Shown: positions 5,406 through 6,985 of the stretch, in pieces
How the letters are laid out: every line of letters begins with the position of its first letter
How positions within the stretch are numbered: position 1 is the stretch's first letter
Source: an uncultured Eubacteriales bacterium
GTDB taxonomy: Bacteria; Bacillota; Clostridia; Christensenellales; CAG-314
DNA: 6,985 bases
Assembly: GCA_900546875.1 (NCBI GenBank)
Contig: URET01000055.1
Location: 1 to 6,985, forward strand
Direction: 5' to 3'
Translations under genes and position numbers: made by a program
The notes under the pieces: generated by a model
What the model saw: the letters and a program-made list of their open reading frames with translations, nothing else
Databases searched by the model: none
What the model was told of the DNA's origin: nothing

Positions 5406-6752
5406 ATGAGTTATATCCAAGAGGTCATTGCCGCAACGGAAGCAAAGAATCAGGATCAGCCCGAATTTATGCAAACTGTCAAGGAAGTGCTTACTTCGCT
5501 TGCTCCCGTAATTGAAAAAAACGAAGCGCTTTACAGGAAGAATGCAATTCTTGAGCGTATGGTAGAGCCTGACCGTCAGATCATGTTCCGCGTGCCGTGG
5601 ACAGACGATCAGGGAAATCCCCATGTCAACAGAGGATTCCGTGTACAGTTCAACTCCGCTATAGGTCCTTATAAGGGCGGACTTCGTTTCCATCCTTCAG
5701 TGAACCTCAGCATCATGAAATTCCTTGCCTTTGAGCAGACTTTCAAAAACAGCCTTACCGGCCTTCCTATGGGCGGCGGCAAGGGGGGCAGCGATTTTGA
5801 CCCCAGAGGCAGAAGCGACGCCGAAATCATGAGATTCTGCCAGAGCTTTATGACCGAGCTCTACAGACATATCGGACCCGATGTGGACGTTCCCGCCGGC
5901 GATATGGGTGTAGGCGCAAGAGAAATAGGTTATCTTTTCGGACAGTTCAAGAGAATTCGCGACAGCTATGAAAACGGCGTGATCACCGGTAAGGGACTCA
6001 GCTTTGGCGGAAGTCTTATCCGTCCCGAAGCCACCGGTTTCGGAGCAACTTATTTCCTTCAGGAAGTCCTTAAGCATGAAGGCACTTCCATTGAAGGCAA
6101 GGTATTCGCTCTTTCCGGCTTCGGCAACGTTACCTGGGGCGCAGTAAGCAAGATTACCGAACTCGGCGGCAAAGTCATCACCATCAGCGGCCCCGACGGA
6201 TATGTTCTCGATGAGGACGGCGTGAAGGGCGAAAAGATCAATTACCTGCTTGAAATGAGAGCAAGCGGCAGAGACAGAGCTCAGGATTATTCCGATAAGT
6301 ACGGCTGCAAGTTCTTCCCGAAGGAAAAACCTTGGGGCAACGTGAAGGCCGATATCTATATGCCTTGCGCCACTCAGAACGAAATCAAACTCGAAGACGC
6401 CAAGAAGATCGTTGAAATCGGCGTGAAGTACCTCAACGAAGTTTCCAATATGCCTACCACAAACGAGGCTATGGAATACCTCATGCAGCACGGCGTCCTT
6501 GTCGCTCCTTCAAAGGCGGTCAATGCAGGCGGAGTTGCCGTTTCCGGTCTCGAAATGACTCAGAACAGCATGCGTCTTTCCTGGTCCAAAGAAGAAGTGG
6601 ACGAGAAACTTAAAACCATCATGGTCAATATCCACAACGAGATCGAAAAAGCCACCAAGGAATACGGCCTCGGCTATAACCTCGTTGCCGGCGCTAATAT
6701 CGCGGGCTTCCTTAAGGTAGCGGACGCCATGATCGCTCAGGGACTTGTGTAA
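5406..6752 (+). CDS. gdhA: Glutamate dehydrogenase, hexameric clostridial type, probably NAD-preferring
   Basis: This cytoplasmic enzyme interconverts glutamate and 2-oxoglutarate plus ammonia, linking nitrogen assimilation or amino-acid fermentation to central carbon. Its 448 residues match the usual 445-450 of the small hexameric family. Domain I (about 1-200) carries the substrate residues Lys90 (GPYKGGLRFH), Lys114 and catalytic Lys126 (PMGGGKGG), plus Asp166 (PAGDMGVGAREIGY). Ser380 (GGVAVSGLEM) completes the glutamate pocket. The Rossmann domain (about 201-423) has the dinucleotide loop SGFGNVTWGA (237-246) and SGPDGY (261-266). Against the Clostridium symbiosum enzyme as I remember it, every key residue lines up with an offset of one. 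Phe239, Pro263 and Asp264 match the positions linked there to NAD preference, so an automatic NADP-specific label may be wrong. Phenylalanine codons are 16 TTC to 5 TTT, suggesting high expression. The gene is monocistronic, with its own promoter and terminator. Confidence 0.97.
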   Translation: MSYIQEVIAATEAKNQDQPEFMQTVKEVLTSLAPVIEKNEALYRKNAILERMVEPDRQIMFRVPWTDDQGNPHVNRGFRVQFNSAIGPYKGGLRFHPSVNLSIMKFLAFEQTFKNSLTGLPMGGGKGGSDFDPRGRSDAEIMRFCQSFMTELYRHIGPDVDVPAGDMGVGAREIGYLFGQFKRIRDSYENGVITGKGLSFGGSLIRPEATGFGATYFLQEVLKHEGTSIEGKVFALSGFGNVTWGAVSKITELGGKVITISGPDGYVLDEDGVKGEKINYLLEMRASGRDRAQDYSDKYGCKFFPKEKPWGNVKADIYMPCATQNEIKLEDAKKIVEIGVKYLNEVSNMPTTNEAMEYLMQHGVLVAPSKAVNAGGVAVSGLEMTQNSMRLSWSKEEVDEKLKTIMVNIHNEIEKATKEYGLGYNLVAGANIAGFLKVADAMIAQGLV

Positions 6753-6771
6753 TTTGCGGAAACTGAGCCTT

Positions 6772-6829
6772 TCTGTCTGCTTTCGGACAACACAGACTTT
6801 TGCATTTTAAGAGAAAAAAGTCAGACAGA
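6772..6829 (+). other. Structured 3' untranslated region of gdhA with alternative pairings
   Basis: TCTGTCTG (6772-6779) pairs perfectly with CAGACAGA (6822-6829), enclosing a smaller stem ACTTTT (6796-6801) with AAAAGT (6816-6821). Part of the left arm, GTCTG (6775-6779), could instead pair with CAGAC (6792-6796), so two folds compete. It lies 20 nt past the stop and upstream of the main terminator. It has no U-tail, so it is not a terminator itself. It may protect the 3' end of the message, but no function is shown. Confidence 0.4.
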
Positions 6830-6853
6830 TGCAGGTTTATGGATCGATTGTTT

Positions 6854-6880
6854 AAAAAGGACGGGTCTCCCGTCCTTTTT
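6854..6880 (+). terminator. Rho-independent terminator of gdhA
   Basis: GGACGGG (6859-6865), loop TCT, CCCGTCC (6869-6875), then TTTTT (6876-6880). Five As before the stem (6854-6858) can pair with the T-run and extend the stem to 12 bp. It lies 101 nt after the gdhA stop, an unusually long gap. The flanking A and T runs make the hairpin symmetrical, so it could also stop transcription arriving from the right. Confidence 0.93.
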
Positions 6881-6985
6881 GGTTTATATTCGCAAAGTTG
6901 GTTTATATTAGCGGCGTCGACATATAAATTGCGGCGTCGGGTGTTTTATATTCACAGCGTTGACGTACAATCTGAGGCTTCGGTA
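6879..6985 (+). repeat. Degenerate tandem array of 19-23-bp units, running off the window edge
   Basis: Consecutive units start at 6879, 6898, 6917, 6937, 6960 and 6979 (the last incomplete), with lengths 19, 19, 20, 23 and 19. Most begin TTG or TCG, have an AT-rich core such as TTTATATT, and several end in GCGGCG or GCG. The first two units share their first 12 bases (TTGGTTTATATT); GCGGCGTCG recurs at 6911 and 6931. No ORF is seen in it. The first unit overlaps the end of the gdhA terminator by 2 nt. Confidence 0.6.

Noticed and set aside
5697..6491. Long antisense open frame of 264 codons within glutamate dehydrogenase
   Set aside because: Long antisense frames are common opposite genes with biased codons; there is no ribosome binding site and no recognisable protein family.

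Overview
The window looks like chromosomal DNA from a low-to-moderate-GC Gram-positive anaerobe of the Clostridia type. The evidence is strong GGAGG-type ribosome binding sites, near-consensus sigma-A promoters with 17-nt spacers, intrinsic terminators with U-tails, a BspA-like leucine-rich-repeat lipoprotein with InlB-type repeats, and a glutamate dehydrogenase that closely resembles the clostridial (Clostridium symbiosum-type) enzyme. A gut Clostridia lineage is plausible, but this is inferred from gene content and I cannot name a genus.

Layout: (1) 31-591, minus strand, a MarR-family regulator. (2) 592-759, a compact divergent control region in which the -35 hexamers of the MarR promoter and the rightward promoter lie 9 bp apart and form an inverted repeat; two more palindromes lie in the rightward leader. 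(3) 760-4350, plus strand, a 1196-residue lipoprotein with four InlB-like repeats, a long BspA-type LRR block, a fifth InlB-like repeat and a C-terminal beta domain. (4) 4351-4440, a convergent gap with a strong intrinsic terminator. (5) 4441-4905, minus strand, a YafP-like GNAT N-acetyltransferase. (6) 4906-5405, a 500-bp non-coding stretch holding a GC-rich island full of small dyads, a perfect 19-bp tandem duplication, a near-consensus gdhA promoter and a roughly 117-nt gdhA leader with an imperfect duplication and a hairpin. (7) 5406-6752, plus strand, glutamate dehydrogenase. (8) 6753-6985, a structured 3' region, a strong terminator and a degenerate tandem array of about 20-bp units that runs off the window edge.

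The genes do not form one operon. The MarR regulator and the lipoprotein gene probably form a regulator-target pair, judging by their divergent arrangement and shared promoter region. The acetyltransferase and gdhA are separate single-gene units transcribed away from each other. I see no defence system, CRISPR array, transposase, tRNA or rRNA. The least explained parts are non-coding: the GC-rich island, the two 19-20-bp-period arrays that bracket gdhA, and the gdhA leader.
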